Part shown: positions 23,201 through 34,125 of the stretch, piece by piece | Layout: each line of letters starts with the position of its first letter | How positions within the stretch are numbered: the first letter of the stretch is position 1 | NCBI GenBank assembly: GCA_030248215.1 | Contig: JASANG010000108.1 | Location: 1-64,000 of the forward strand | Source: Enoplolaimus lenunculus | Taxonomy: Eukaryota; Nematoda; Enoplea; Enoplida; Thoracostomopsidae | Length of the DNA stretch: 64,000 nt | Reading direction: 5' to 3' | The notes under the pieces: generated by a model | Database searches by the model: none | Seen by the model: the letters and a program-made list of their open reading frames with translations, nothing else | Told to the model about the DNA's origin: nothing | Translations under genes and position numbers: made by a program

Positions 23201-24878
23201 TGCGAATTTTGACTCAGTTTGTGTAGTCAGGAAAAAGCCTATTTCGAAGAGAGTCAGTTTGACTCACCATTTTTTGCAGTAAGTTATTTTTGTCCCCGTC
23301 ACAAGATTCGATTGGCTACTGACATGGATTTATTGCATGTTTATTTTTCAGATTTATGTCATTGATAGCAGTGATCGGAAACGTTTTGATGAAACAGGAG
23401 TGGTAAAGTGGCACCTGTCGTTCTTAGAAGCTATTTTGTCTAATAGTTTAAGCTTTAATAAGCTGAAAATTGTTAATTCTTGCGCAAATACACGGCACGC
23501 ACTGTAAATTCCAATGAGTTAATTAATCAATTCAGCTAGCGAGTTGGTTATTTCTGAACTGATAGCAGTAAATCACTCTGAATTGAGTTAATTATCACTC
23601 TGAGTTAAGTTGACTTTTGGGTGAGTTGAGTAATTAATTGAGAATGAATTGAATCAACTCAAAATTTTGAGTTCTGATAGTTCTAACTCAGACTCAGTGA
23701 TTCAACTCATTCTGAGCTAAAATCAACTCAATGGAATTTACAGTGCGGAACAGTGATTGATCAAGAAATCTCTGACTTGGCCGATATAATAATGGCAGAA
23801 AAACCTCGCGACCGAAACGAGCAAGGATCGACGCTTCACATTAATGCTAATTCTTAATACAAAATTTCGCCATTCATCCTGTTGGGGGGCACAGTCTGCA
23901 TGGTCCCTATTGGACCTACTGGTGGCTCGGAAGTTTTTGATATATTTACATTGTCTAAGGTTGTTACGGACCTGTGTTATAATAAACAATAGGACGACAA
24001 TTCGTCGAACGATCACTCGTCGACTGATACCCTTCTGAAATTTCATCGACTCGATATTTCGTTACCAATCATAATGCTTATGCTTAAAGCTTAGACGATT
24101 ACGCTTATGATTATGCTTTAGATTGATTCATAGGCTTTAAAACACTATTGGCCGACAAGTGGTCGGGCGACGAATTGTCGTAAATTCATGATAAACATCC
24201 TATAGAACCAAATATAGCTCGGAAAATATGTGAAATTTGATATATTTTCAGTTTGAACTTAATAACAAAATTGTTGGTTAACATAAATGCGTTTAAGGAA
24301 CTGATGGAATTACTGGAAGAAGAAAAGCTAAACGGCGTGCCTATATTGATTTATGCGAACAAGCAAGATTTAGACCAGTCAGCGCCTGCAAGTGAAATTG
24401 CCGAAGGCCTTCAATTGCCAACAATCCGTGATCGACAGTGGCAAATACAGGCTTGTTCTGCGATAACTATGGAAGGTGTTAAGGTAATTATTACCGTAAT
24501 ACCCTAAGGTAATTATTACCGTAATACCATTACGCTGAGGCTTAGGTTTAGGAATATGTTTATACTACTGTGACGCTTAGATTTATAACAGTTAGTTGAA
24601 CGTGTAATACATTTCTCTAATGTCAAACGGGTCAAGATAATACGCAAAATACTTCGTAAAATATAAAGTATTCCACACTACGGGGTGAATCCCATTAATG
24701 GACTGTATAAGGATCTGGTCGAAAATTAGCCTCGCGTTCCGGTGGTATTTTTCACGTCCGGTTGTACCTTGATCAATACCGAAACGGTTTAAATTGGGTC
24801 AAGTTTGAGCCAAAATGGTTGTTTGCATTTCAGGATGGCATCGATTGGGTATGCAAGAATATTTCATCAAAATCTTAA
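20288..24878 (+). CDS. ARL3: ARL3, ADP-ribosylation factor-like GTPase, 6 visible exons
   Basis: Exons are 20288-20354, 21368-21444, 22343-22459, 23352-23402, 24298-24483 and 24834-24878, all GT-AG with joining phases. Together with an upstream ATG exon they give 181 residues (human ARL3 is 182). Visible parts: [16 protein letters not shown] at the N-terminus; P-loop GLDNAGKTT (24-32); switch I HITPTQGFNIKS; switch [15 protein letters not shown] with Gln71; NKQD (126-129); SAI near 159. The core is far closer to ARL3 than to ARL2. In other animals ARL3-GTP releases lipidated cargo from PDE6D and UNC119 at cilia; in nematodes cilia are on sensory neurons. About 560 coding bases are spread over 4.6 kb because introns are filled with MITEs. 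Confidence 0.93.
20380..20516. mobile_element. Family B MITE remnant
   Basis: CATATGCGTAAGCCTAAGCG to ACGTTACGCCCCTGATCTTT; the left terminus is eroded. It starts about 25 bp after the ARL3 exon 2 donor. Confidence 0.55.
20612..20847. repeat. GC-rich hairpin element (copy 4)
   Basis: AAGGGTGGTGCGATACGTG at the left and CAGTATAGCGCCACCCTT at the right are inverted; arms are CCGTCCGTCACCG and GACGGACGG. It lies in ARL3 intron 2 and is followed 20 bp later by copy 5. Confidence 0.75.
20867..20995. repeat. GC-rich hairpin element (copy 5)
   Basis: AAGGTGGCGCTATACTT is inverted at the right as AAGTATACCGCCACCCTT. Central CGTACGCAAGTTACATTTACGTACG. Two copies in tandem here (20612-20995). Confidence 0.75.
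21450..21634. mobile_element. Family B MITE at the ARL3 exon 3 splice donor
   Basis: Starts GGTCAGTGTAAAAGAACAGG and ends CATCTTTACATGGGCT. Its perfect 8-bp target duplication is CAGGTAAG (21442-21449 and 21635-21642). That octamer is the exon 3 donor itself (CAG|GTAAG), so a second full donor now lies downstream of the element. Confidence 0.88.
21779..21958. mobile_element. Family B MITE, inverted and diverged
   Basis: GTGTAAAGATCAGCGGCGGAA at the left; TTAGGC-like hexamers; right end ATGCATTAGCC. Confidence 0.6.
22107..22280. mobile_element. Family B MITE
   Basis: Family B core, with AAACGTTCCGCCCCTGATCT near the right end. The left terminus is diverged. It ends about 60 bp before ARL3 exon 4. 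Confidence 0.6.
22500..22897. mobile_element. TIR MITE, GTGACCCGAATAAG family (copy 4)
   Basis: The left terminus is missing; the body matches copies 2 and 3 and the right end is CCCTCTTATTCGGATCACTAC. It starts about 40 bp after the ARL3 exon 4 donor. Confidence 0.7.
23082..23280. mobile_element. Fold-back MITE, GTGAGTCAAATTGACTC family (copy 2)
   Basis: CACTGCAAAAAATGGTGAGT to CTCACCATTTTTTGCAGT, with long inverted arms including GGACTACACAAACTGAGTC. It ends 72 bp before ARL3 exon 5. Confidence 0.82.
23500..23745. mobile_element. Fold-back MITE, CACTGTAAATTTCAGTGAG family (copy 3)
   Basis: CACTGTAAATTCCAATGAGT at the left and CAATGGAATTTACAGTG at the right, nearly palindromic throughout. 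It lies in ARL3 intron 5. Confidence 0.8.
23994..24181. mobile_element. TIR element beginning ACGACAATTCGTCG (copy 1)
   Basis: ACGACAATTCGTCGAACGAT and GGTCGGGCGACGAATTGTCGT are inverted. Copies at 25761-25911 and 46141-46552 share the ends. The middle has degenerate TTAGGC-like hexamers. Confidence 0.6.
24481..24530 (+). repeat. 25-bp tandem duplication over the ARL3 exon 6 donor
   Basis: AAGGTAATTATTACCGTAAT starts at 24481 and again at 24506, so two identical donors (AAG|GTAATT) lie 25 bp apart. The first keeps the ARL3 frame. Confidence 0.9.
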
Positions 24879-24910
24879 CCTAATTCGTTGGCACAATATA
24901 GCACCAAACG

Positions 24911-25228
24911 ACCCATGTTGGTTTGAGATGCGTACCGTTTTTCTGCAGGACTCGATTTTAGAGTAAACTTAAGTTTTATACCAATTTTTTGCTTAGGTTT
25001 AGGCTTAGTTGTAGGTTTGTCGTAGCGTTGAGGGTTAAGCTTAGGTTTGTGGCATATGTGTTGGCATACCAATATGCTCATGTTACTATTACGTTTCCTC
25101 AACCAATGTATAGAATAGAGAAGTATCAATAATAAGCATATTTCTAAGCCTAAACAACAAAAATTAGTCAAAAGGTTAAGCTTAATTCTACTGCAGTCTC
25201 AGCGGAACAACGATCCGCACCTGATGTT
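24911..25228. mobile_element. Family B MITE material, two diverged copies
   Basis: GACCCATGTTGGTTTGAGAT to about 25100 with TTAGGT-like hexamers, then a second segment CAATGTATAGAATAGAG to TTTACATGGGTC. It begins 33 bp after the ARL3 stop. Confidence 0.5.
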
Positions 25229-25287
25229 TACATGGGTCTGTTCGTCAGAGTACATAAAAAATGTTGGTTCGGGTGAAAGTATAAAAA

Positions 25288-25293
25288 AATAAA
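25288..25293 (+). terminator. Candidate polyadenylation signal for ARL3
   Basis: AATAAA about 410 bp after the stop, followed by TATTTTGTGGTACGTTG. Another AATAAA is near 26275. Confidence 0.35.
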
Positions 25294-25454
25294 TGCCAAC
25301 TATTTTGTGGTACGTTGACTTGCAAGATTTGACAACAACTTGACACCGTAAAAGTATTTTAAAGCAAATTCTGCACCAGTTTGGATACCAATTCGGTGTT
25401 AAAGTTTACTCGCGAAAATGATTGCGACGTTTCAACGCAAACTTTTTAAAATTG

Positions 25455-25660
25455 GGCCAATGTAAAGAACAGCGGCGGAACAGGACTATAAGCATATTCC
25501 TAAGCCTAAGTCTAAGCCTAAGCCTAAGCGTAAGAATGAGCAAATTCCTAAGCCTAAGCATCAGTCTAAGCCTAGGCGAAGCAAAAAATAGTCTAAAGCT
25601 TACACTTAGTCCGTTGCAGTCCCACAGACAAATGTTCCGCCCCTGATCTTTTTATGGGCC
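25455..25660. mobile_element. Family B MITE
   Basis: Starts GGCCAATGTAAAGAACAGCG and ends TTTTTATGGGCC, with CCTAAG hexamers and CGTAAGAATGAGC. Confidence 0.78.
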
Positions 25661-25760
25661 CAATTTGTAAAGCCAAAATTTGGTTCATTTAAATTTCTAC
25701 AAAATCATCTTTTACGCACCCACATTTTGTTTTAGAAATGGTGCGAAATATACGATATCT

Positions 25761-25911
25761 CGACAACTCGTCGCTCGACAACTAGTCGACCATCATTATG
25801 CTTAGGCTTAGGCTTTTATGATTAGAATCACGCGTTGTATTATCCATAGATTTATTTATAGATTCTTAGGATACGGTTGAGCGACAAGTTTGCGTGCGAT
25901 GAATTGTCGTA
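25761..25911. mobile_element. TIR element beginning ACGACAATTCGTCG (copy 2)
   Basis: CGACAACTCGTCGCTCGACA at the left, GCGATGAATTGTCGT at the right; short hexamer run in the middle. Confidence 0.55.
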
Positions 25912-26476
25912 GATTCAAAAAATATGAAACGTTTTTTATGTTTTGTAAATATTGAAATGCTGTTCATAATGATGACTTAAACTTCACAAACTCTTTTGCT
26001 TCAGTGTCCATGACAGTACCTTCTCAAAATTCACCTGGTGTACGCATGTTATTGTGGAAGTTGCATAAGTTTTATTCGCTTAATATGTATTTGATTGGTA
26101 TATATACTAGTAATTCATTTAAGAGTTTCGTCGCTTTACAAATCACGTTTGAAACATGTCATTTGAGACGCGAAAAGCTGTTAAAATAGCGTTTTATGTT
26201 TGACACAATGCATTTACACGGAATTACCAATCTTATCATCGGTTTTAGCATATATACTTGCATAGATTTACAGAAAATAAAATATAACACGAATTTGATT
26301 TAATGTTTCTTCAGCCATAGGCATGAAGGGACTATAGCATATATATTGAACACGGCGGATTTAAAGAGGGCAATTCGAGGGACAGTGTCGGCCGTTTCGC
26401 AGGTTTAATTTTGAATTAAATTTTAAAATGGACTGCCAAAAGGCTGCTTGTTAACTTTTTTCTTCAGAAATCTCGG
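25912..26476. other. Intergenic, no feature
   Basis: AT-rich. Part (about 26015-26090) resembles 37325-37420 (CTTGGTGTAC, ATTGTGAAAATTGCAT), hinting at an old repeat. No gene is called. Confidence 0.35.
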
Positions 26477-26825
26477 CCCATGTTACTTTAAGGGGCGTCC
26501 AGGTTTCTGGTGGATCTATAAAAGAGTAGGTTTACATTCTAGAGTACATTTTTGCTTAGGCTTAGGCTTAGGAACTCATTTTTGCAACGCTTAGGCGTAG
26601 GCTTAGGAATACGCTTAATCTACTGTTACGCCACTTAGATAAGCGTAACGATGAACCTAAGCCTAAGCAAAAAAGTTAGTCTAAACCTTAAACTTTCTGT
26701 ACTAAAGTCCCGCCAGAAAACGATCCGGCCCTGTTCTATACATGGGCCAGCTTATCCGTACGATTAGGCTTTGACTTAAGAATATGCGTTTACTACTGTT
26801 ACGGCCTTGTTCTTTACGTTGGCTG
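26477..26825. mobile_element. Composite of family C and family A MITEs
   Basis: Starts GGCCCATGTTACTTTAAGGG (family C), passes into AACGATCCGGCCCTGTTC ending CATGGGCC at about 26748 (family A right end), then another hexamer tract ending near TTACGTTGGC. One element seems to have inserted into or recombined with another. Confidence 0.6.
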
Positions 26826-26883
26826 AAATCTCATCGCTAAAAACCTTTGTTCACTCACAATCATAAATTTGGTAAGAAATTGC

Positions 26884-27395
26884 GAAAATTTCCCAAAAAA
26901 AACTCCGGTACAAATTCTATCAAAAAAATTTCCCAAAAAAACTCTGGTACAAATTCTATCAAAAAATTTCCCAAAAAAACTCCGCTACAAATTCTATCAA
27001 AAAAAATTTCTCAAAAAAACTCCGCTACAAATTCTATCAAAAAAATTTCCCAAAAAAACTCCGCTACAAATTCTATCAAAAAAATTTCTCAAAAAAACTC
27101 CGCTACAAATTCTATCAAAAAAATTTCTCAAAAAAACTCCGCTACAAATTCTATCAAAAAAATTTCTCAAAAAAACTCCGCTACAAATTCTATCAAAAAA
27201 ATTTCTCAAAAAAACTCCGCTACAAATTCTATCAAAAAAATTTCCCAAAAAAACTCCGCTACAAATTCTATCAAAAAAATTTCTCAAAAAAACTCCGCTA
27301 CAAATTCTATCAAAAAAATTTCTCAAAAAAACTCCGCTACAAATTCTATCAAAAAAATTTCTCAAAAAAACTCCGGTACAAATTCTATCAAAACC
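26884..27395. repeat. 39-bp satellite, about 13 units
   Basis: The unit contains CTCCGCTACAAATTCTATC and an A-rich TTTCTCAAAAAAA half. Units differ mainly by C/T in TTTCCC/TTTCTC and G/C in CCGGTA/CCGCTA. Since 39 is a multiple of 3, long frames stay open on both strands (201, 178 and 122 codons), but these are repeat echoes. It lies between ARL3 and the converging minus-strand gene. Confidence 0.93.
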
Positions 27396-27498
27396 GGACG
27401 CTTAAAAGTTCCAGGTTTAAGCAGTTTTAGTTTGGTTCAAAACGTTTCTTGATAAGCCACCGTTCCACGGTGTCTTCTATTAACCACTGCATCCAGTG

Positions 27499-27504
27499 TT
27501 TATT
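27499..27504 (-). terminator. Candidate polyadenylation signal of the cysteine-rich surface-protein gene
   Basis: AATAAA on the minus strand, about 300 bp after the stop at 27802. The 27427-27624 frame is then 3' UTR rather than a gene. Confidence 0.4.
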
Positions 27505-27801
27505 TCTAAACATTCTTGACGTCCAATATTTCCACAAGACTCCAAGATATTTCGTATTTGGTTCATTTCCTACAAATCGATACCAGAATCGAATAAAATT
27601 TAAACAAATCTGAAATACAGCCACTCAGATCATTGACATGCATCATTGAACGCCGTTTTGATTTGTTGCTGCTGTTACCAAAGTCACGATTAGTTTTTGA
27701 CTGAATGCGTTGATTAAACGTAATTGGACAGTCTAAGTAAACACTGTCACTGCAGCTTCAATTTCATTGGTTCAAAATTGACGTACTGGCTGCGCTAAAT
27801 T

Positions 27802-30800
27802 TTACCTGATTAAAGTGTTCCATAAGAGGCCTATCGATATTAAAAATACCAACGATGGCAAAACGTTGGGCATTCGGGCACCTATGCTATCAGGAGGCGG
27901 TAGTACGAGTTGAGGGAACGTTAGCAGACGAATAAACTTTGGAGCAGATGTTGTCAAATACTGAACAGGAATATGAACCGTAGTACTGGGCGTTGGTGAT
28001 TGGCTAATACTTGAAATTAATGTTTGTCGAGGCGACGCGTAAGCTTGTGTTTGTTGAGTTTGTTGATTGTTGCTTAATTTTAATTGGTCAACAAGGGTTG
28101 GCTTTGAATTATTTAGTATTTGAGTAATTTGGGTGTTGAGCACATTTTGATGAGCAGAGTAGTACTTTGGCCCGCGAGTCGGTAAACGTACTCGAGACGT
28201 TGTGAGATTTCCAGTAAAATACGTTTGTGTTTGGTTAAACGTATGTTGGCTGTGATTTAGAACAACGGGTGAAGGTCGAAGCAGAGTTGTTGTTACGGGA
28301 GGTGCTGGGGTTGATAATTGGTGGATCGTCGAATGGTTTTTAGTTAATGACGGTGAAGCTACACCGAGTAGCGTAGTCGATGGATGGGGCGGTCGCTGTG
28401 ATCGACTGAGCAGAAATATTGGATTGATTGGATAATGAAGACCTAGAAAAAAATATGCGGATTTAAAAAGATTTCATGTAAGAAAATACACTGTAAATTT
28501 CAGTGAGTTGATTTTAAACTCAGAATGAGTTGAATCACTCAGTCTGAGTCAGGACTATCAGAACTCAGAATTTTGAATTGATTCAATTCATCATTCTGAG
28601 TTAATTAATCAACTCACCCAGAGTCAACTCAACTGAGAGTGAGAATCAACTCAATTCAGAGTGAGTTAATGTTTACTGATATTAATTCAGAAATAAGCAA
28701 CTCGCTCGATGAATTGATTAATCAACTCATTGAAATTTACAGTGTAAGCCTAAGTCTAAACCTAAACCTAAGCCTAAGGCTAAGGCTATGCCTAAGCCTA
28801 AGCGTAAGCCTAAGCCTAAGCCTAGGCTTAGGCTTAGGAATATACTTATACTAGTGTTCTGGTCCTGTTCTATGCATGGGCTGTAATACTTATCTTGAAT
28901 ATATTTCTACTTACCAGTTTCTTCAAATTGGCTCAACTCGGCGGACGGACACAGCTTTGCGTCTCGATTTCGTATTAAAATCGGAATTGCCAACGCTTTT
29001 AGAAAATCGACCGTTTCTGGTCCACAAGTTAGCTCTACGGACGCTTCAGTACACGTCATGATTTGCGGGATCACCCGGAGCCACAGTCGAGGATCGTTTA
29101 CATTAGTAGGAACCAGTTGATTTGGTGGATCGATTAACGACGACAAATAGCATTGGACCACTTCCGGGTTTGAAATAACACCGAACAAACACGGCCAATG
29201 ACGTGATTGGTCAGATCGGTGAGTGCATCCTCGGCGAATGCTGTCAAGTAAACAACTGTGAACTTGGCATCGGTTTTGGTTGATTATCTCTGATCGGATT
29301 CCAGCGGTTCCATTGGTGTCTCCGATTGGTTGTTGAATTCGAATATCAGCAACACACGATTGAAATACTGATAAGCGGTCACATATTGTATCGTAAAGTG
29401 ATTGGATGTTCGCTTTGATGGTTGACAGTCCTTGCGTGAACGCTGCAATTGATTCGTCGACAATGCGTGAAAATGGTACAAAACATTGCGCAAGCAATTC
29501 TGATTGGCGCTGCGTACAGTTGCCCGAAATCGCGTATAAGCTAACAGGATTAGCTAAAACAATACCAAACAAAAAATAAACCTTCTCTGAAGTATACATT
29601 CTCTGTGTGTAGAACTTTTGTAATTTTTAGCCAATCGTTTTAAAACGACCCATAATCCTAACATCGGGAGTAATACACTTATTACCACAAGCTTAAGCCT
29701 AACACCTTAGCTTTAATTTTAAACCGAAGTTATTCAAAATCTGAAAATTTCGAGAAAATTCAAGATTCGAGAAAACTTTTCAAGAAAGTTTACAAAAACC
29801 GTGACTGCAACCCCTATGGCTGCCATGAAATGCTTACGCCCGCATTTTAGTTTCAGCCCATGTAAACATCAGAGGCAGACCGATTTTTGGCGGGACTATA
29901 ATAGAGTTAGCTTAAGTTTTAGAATATTTTTTGTTTGCTTTAGGCTTACGCGTAGGTATAAGCTCATTTCGTAAGCTTACGCTTACAAATATGATTATAC
30001 TACTGTTACGGCCCTGATCTATTGGCCTAATTTTGATCTTGGTCTTTCTTATTTTTCTTAAAAAAGTTAGGGTGTTGTGTTGAAAAGCACTCAACTTATT
30101 TGGGAACGCCCTTAAACAGTTGAGGTTGTCGGCATCGCAAAAGCCTGATTAATGTAATGACCATATTATCAACTTTAATTAGGCATCATGAAATGTGACC
30201 AATATTTAATTAATGAACGTTGATTGTCCGAGAATTATTAACAACTCAAATGGTTTCAAAGCTATTTCACATGTGTTCTATTTTAAACAGAAATTACTCG
30301 AATCCGATTGGTTAGTACTTCAAAGCGTAAAGTTAGGTTCAGGCGTTGCTAAACGGCGTAAAATTTATAAAAATCGATGCATGGCGGCTGCGTCCGCAAG
30401 CTAACAGTTCTCAGGGCCCTGTGTGGCCACTTAATATATTTTGTTGTTTGCCTGGTGCGCTAAAACACTTAGCTAGGGGTTTGGGAGGTGTATGTTGTTG
30501 TTGTTGTCGTTGTTAGTTTATTGCAATGGCGGACGTGAGTGTCCCTAAGGGCCCGAGACACCCGGGACACTCAAAAACATGCAAATCAAATCAACATGGG
30601 GGCTGGGGTAGCCAGCCTCCATATTTATTCTTATATTTTCTTCAGTACGGTATGCGGCACATTTTATTCTCGTATTTACGTTGCGGTTACACTTGGGTAT
30701 TTGCGCAGTCTTTATGAGTTGATCTGTATAAATATTCCGAGTGACTTAGGCAGAAAGGCATTTAATTGGAAAGAGAGTCACGGTAGCTCCAATGTGAGTC

Positions 30801-32729
30801 TACGCTGAAAACTGGCAGGAGTTCAGCAAATCAAGCGCATAGCGCGGAGTCTTTGGGAAGTACCAAGGGAAACCAGGGTTATTTGGGTGGGGAATGTATT
30901 AACGGGGTTCTTGGGATTTTATTTAGAGTTTTCTTGGGGTAGGCGTTTCTAGCGGGGCTAGTTTCGTCTCTTTTCTTGGGAATTCTTGGGGATTTTGTAC
31001 GGTTATCTGGGGTTTTACGGAGTATCTGGGGTTTGTCACGTTGAGTTTGCATTTGGTTTTGTACAATGTGAGCTTGTGACTTAGTGGAACCACAGCGTTA
31101 AGGCGTCGTAATAGACGTGCGGAAAGCACCTAACAAAGGAACTTTCGGTACTTTCGGGGAAATCAGCTCGGCAGCATAGGCATATTACTCGTTTACTTGT
31201 GTACTCGGTATTGGTGCTTTATTGAATATAGCTTTAATACGGTGTTGGGGGAATAAACGGGGAAAACAACTAAATTACTGAACCAGAGCAAAATAAGCGT
31301 CATTGGAATACGGACCTAGCGCGGAGTTGGTGGTTTCAACCCGTAACCGAAATCACGAACTATTCATAATGACATTTACTTTAAAGATATTGTTAAAAAT
31401 TGCAAACTCAACATTAATTTTGTTACCTAACTTTGGTTCACTTGTAATTTTTGGTTCCTGTTCCCATAATATTGGCTGAGCTTTGGCTGCTGGCTGCGTA
31501 TTTGTTCACCTCTGTTTGCACCTTAGTACACGTAATTTTATTTCATACACAACAATTATAGCACATTTTTGCAATGACAAATTGCGACTTATATATGTGA
31601 TTTGTAATTAATTTTCAGCGCAAAATAACAGAATTTCAGCTATTTCTAAAACGGAAACGGACATTGATTTTCACTGAAAACCTAATCGTATATCCGGTTA
31701 TACCCTGATATGTATCTAAACAAATACTTACTCAACGGCATTTCGTAGTAATCGTGTAGAGTTTGATTGGTTCGCTGATCAACGTGATTGCCATAGTCGT
31801 CATTGATTGGCTCATCAGATCGCACAATCGGTGCCGGTGGCATTTCTTTTCTGTCCGCCAATAGATAACCAGTATCCACATTGTCAAGTTGAGTTAAAAA
31901 CACTTCGCTACTTAAATTCAAGCTTGTATTTGTATCGTTGAGGCTAAAATATACAAACTAAAATCTTATTGTCTACTCAACTACAATAGTATCTTCTCTT
32001 ATTAAGCCAAAAAACAAGTTTGTTCTATGGCTTTATTGCAAATTTAGCAAGCAATTTTTGTTCAACTTTTAGCATAGAAAGTTTGGCCAATGTAAAGAAC
32101 AAGGGCGGAACAGTATTATAAGCGTATTCCTAAGCCTAAGCCTATGCGTAGGAATTAGCATATTCCTAAGCTTAAGCCTATGCGTAGGAATTACCATATT
32201 TCTAAGCCTAAGCCTACGTCTAAGCCAAGCATACAATTAGTCTAAAGTTTAAACTTACTCTATTGCAGTCCTACAGAAAAACGTTCCGCCCCTGATCTTT
32301 ACATAGGCTCAAAATTTGAGCAGTTAAATTTCAAAGCTTACGTTGAACTTTGTAACAGCGAAACTTGAAAAAATGTGCATCGGCCTTATATTTAAACCAG
32401 TTTAGATGAAAAAAATGGGAATTTAGTAAATTAAACTATAAGTACGACCGTTTGATCGAAACATTTTCTTATGACAGAAATATGATTAAGTTAACCGTGA
32501 AACGTATGCCAACAGACGCTGCTCATTGGCTGAATCCGATCTATTGTTTAAAACCAGGCTTCACTGACCAATCAGCTACAGATCGGTCACAGATTTACAC
32601 TCAAAAACAAAGTTAAACTTACATTTTGTGTTCTAAAACACATTCGACAGGCATTCGAATTTCAAAAATCACCACAACCAACCATACAAAATAACTGAAC
32701 GACGAAAAAATATTACATGAAAATGACAT
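27802..32729 (-). CDS. Secreted cysteine-rich, probably GPI-anchored protein, 4 exons
   Basis: Exons (minus) are 32729-32623, 31943-31732, 29553-28915 and 28442-27802; all phases join and give 532 residues. The N-terminus has a signal peptide (hydrophobic FVWLVVVIFEI). Residues about 108-319 form a 12-cysteine domain starting near GNCTQRQSELLAQCFVPF, with paired cysteines and several NxT/NxS sites. Spacing recalls the CPG4/DUF19-type domains of nematode secreted proteins, but I cannot confirm the family. Residues about 320-500 are rich in Ser, Thr, Pro and Gln, like a glycosylated stalk. The end is a short hydrophobic segment (VLPSLVFLISIGLLW) followed by a few residues, typical of a GPI signal; a single membrane anchor is the alternative. 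A role at the cell surface or matrix is inferred only. Confidence 0.78.
28489..28744. mobile_element. Fold-back MITE, CACTGTAAATTTCAGTGAG family (copy 4)
   Basis: TA-flanked on both sides (28487-28488, 28745-28746): CACTGTAAATTTCAGTGAGT to TGAAATTTACAGTG. It lies in the last intron of the cysteine-rich gene, about 45 bp from its acceptor. Confidence 0.85.
28745..28881. mobile_element. Right half of a family A MITE
   Basis: CCTAAG hexamers switch to TTAGGC in the middle, then AATATACTTATACTAGTGTT and CTGTTCTATGCATGGGC. The left half was probably lost where the adjacent fold-back element lies. It ends 34 bp from the exon 3 donor. Confidence 0.65.
29856..30027. mobile_element. Family B MITE, inverted
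   Basis: GCCCATGTAAACATCAGAGG to GGCCCTGATCTATTGGCC with TTAGGC-like hexamers. It lies in intron 2 of the cysteine-rich gene. Confidence 0.65.
30310..31340. repeat. Dispersed repeat of unknown class (second copy)
   Basis: Matches the repeat at about 300-1100: GGCGTTGCTAAACGGCG, GCATGGCGGCTG, GGGCCCTG, a TGTTGTTGTT run and a GACACCC/GGGACACTC hairpin. It lies in an intron of the cysteine-rich gene. No conserved open frame is shared, and the class cannot be told. Confidence 0.5.
32085..32309. mobile_element. Family B MITE
   Basis: GGCCAATGTAAAGAACAAGG to CTTTACATAGGCTC with CCTAAG hexamers and CGTAGGAATTAGC units. It lies in intron 1 of the cysteine-rich gene. Confidence 0.78.
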
Positions 32730-33808
32730 AATTTCAACAGGTTTCTAAACCAGATTATTTTCGGGTTATTCGGTTTTCATTAATAATAGCCGCTAACTGC
32801 TTCCGACCGGTGCTTTACACAAACTGAAATAGTTTTGCACAAATATGTGACCACATTTAAGCATTTACTATTACCACAAACCTTACAAGCATAAAACCAG
32901 ATTGACGCAAACCTTATTTGCATATTTATGGTTTCAAAATATACAATTAAGTTCACACAAGAATGGGACGTTTGGGGTAATGTCATACATAACCAGGTTT
33001 CGAAAAAATTTAGCCAAACGATTAAACAACACAAACCAATTTAGCCACCAACAATTAGACGCCGTTGGTGTAACGCAAAATTTAGCCTAAGCCTAATTGT
33101 ATCGCTTGCAAGGAGGATAGTTAGGCATTACTATTTACTCGGTCTAAAACGAAACTTGCCGTGTCAGACAGACTACACAGACAAATTCGAATGTGAAGAT
33201 AACGGCGATTGAACAGAAGTCAAATAAATAATGGATCACAAGTTCGGCACTTTTTTTCTATTTAAAATGTCAGAGAATTTAATAAGAAAATTAATGATAA
33301 AATATAACAATTTTTAGTCAAAAACAGCTCAAGAATTTAAAGTTTCAAAAACGATTTTTGATTTTGTAACATTTTTCAACCATTTATTCACAAACAAAGA
33401 TGAATAATTTGATTGTAATGTTTGCTAAATAAATACGCTCACGATTTGATTAAACAAAAAAATATTGTAAATTTTAATATTGAAAACTGTTCGTTATAAT
33501 CGGCAGCAGAAACAAAAATGTGTAAGATTTTTAGATTTCGTTCGTATTAAAGTCTCCTAGAGTCCACCCGGGCCATATACGCAACTGCAATTCCAGGCAT
33601 TATCTCATTCAATATTAGCTGCCGGGATGGCTTGCAAATTTGGTTACTTTTAAAATGTAAAATGCTGAAATTAGTGCTACGGTTGAGAAGTTTATATAGT
33701 AGTTTTGGGCTGAAACCAATAGTTTCACTGGATTCACAGGCTGGAAACAGATAAAACTTAAAAAATATCGATAAATTTACGATATTTGTGGGTGGCAAAG
33801 CTGTATCG
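32730..33808. other. Upstream of the cysteine-rich gene, no gene
   Basis: AT-rich. Open frames at 32780-33034 and 33547-33798 (minus) lack recognisable motifs or supporting splice sites. The gene promoter must lie here, but no TATA or other element stands out. Confidence 0.35.
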
Positions 33809-34125
33809 CAGGGTGCAACCGGAGGTGGAAAATACCGCAGCCGGATCCGTAGTCGGAGTTAGAGGTGAGGCGAAATTAGGTAATAAAATGGTGGTTAAGT
33901 AGTTAATTTTAGCCAATATCTGCAATAGTTTTTGGTTTTACGTTGATTTTCTGCGAAATTTCGGGAATGATTTCCTGAAAATTGTGACAAAAGTATTAAA
34001 ACAAACCGCGCTAAACAGGTAAATTTTGCAAAATTATGCACAATTTTACTACCAAAGTTGACCAGAACCTTCGGCAAAAATTCTACCGGAGCCGGAGCCG
34101 GAGGGAGACCTCCGGTTGTACCCTG
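33809..34125. mobile_element. hAT-like MITE, CAGGGTGCAACC family (copy 2, best copy)
   Basis: CAGGGTGCAACCGGAGGTGG at the left, CCTCCGGTTGTACCCTG at the right, flanked by perfect 8-bp duplications CTGTATCG (33801-33808, 34126-34133). Subterminal CCGGAGCCGGAGCCGG repeats. Confidence 0.88.

Noticed and set aside
26847-27452. 201- and 178-codon lysine-rich frames and a 122-codon minus frame
   Set aside because: They are echoes of the 39-bp satellite; three frames on two strands are open and none has non-repeat sequence of note.
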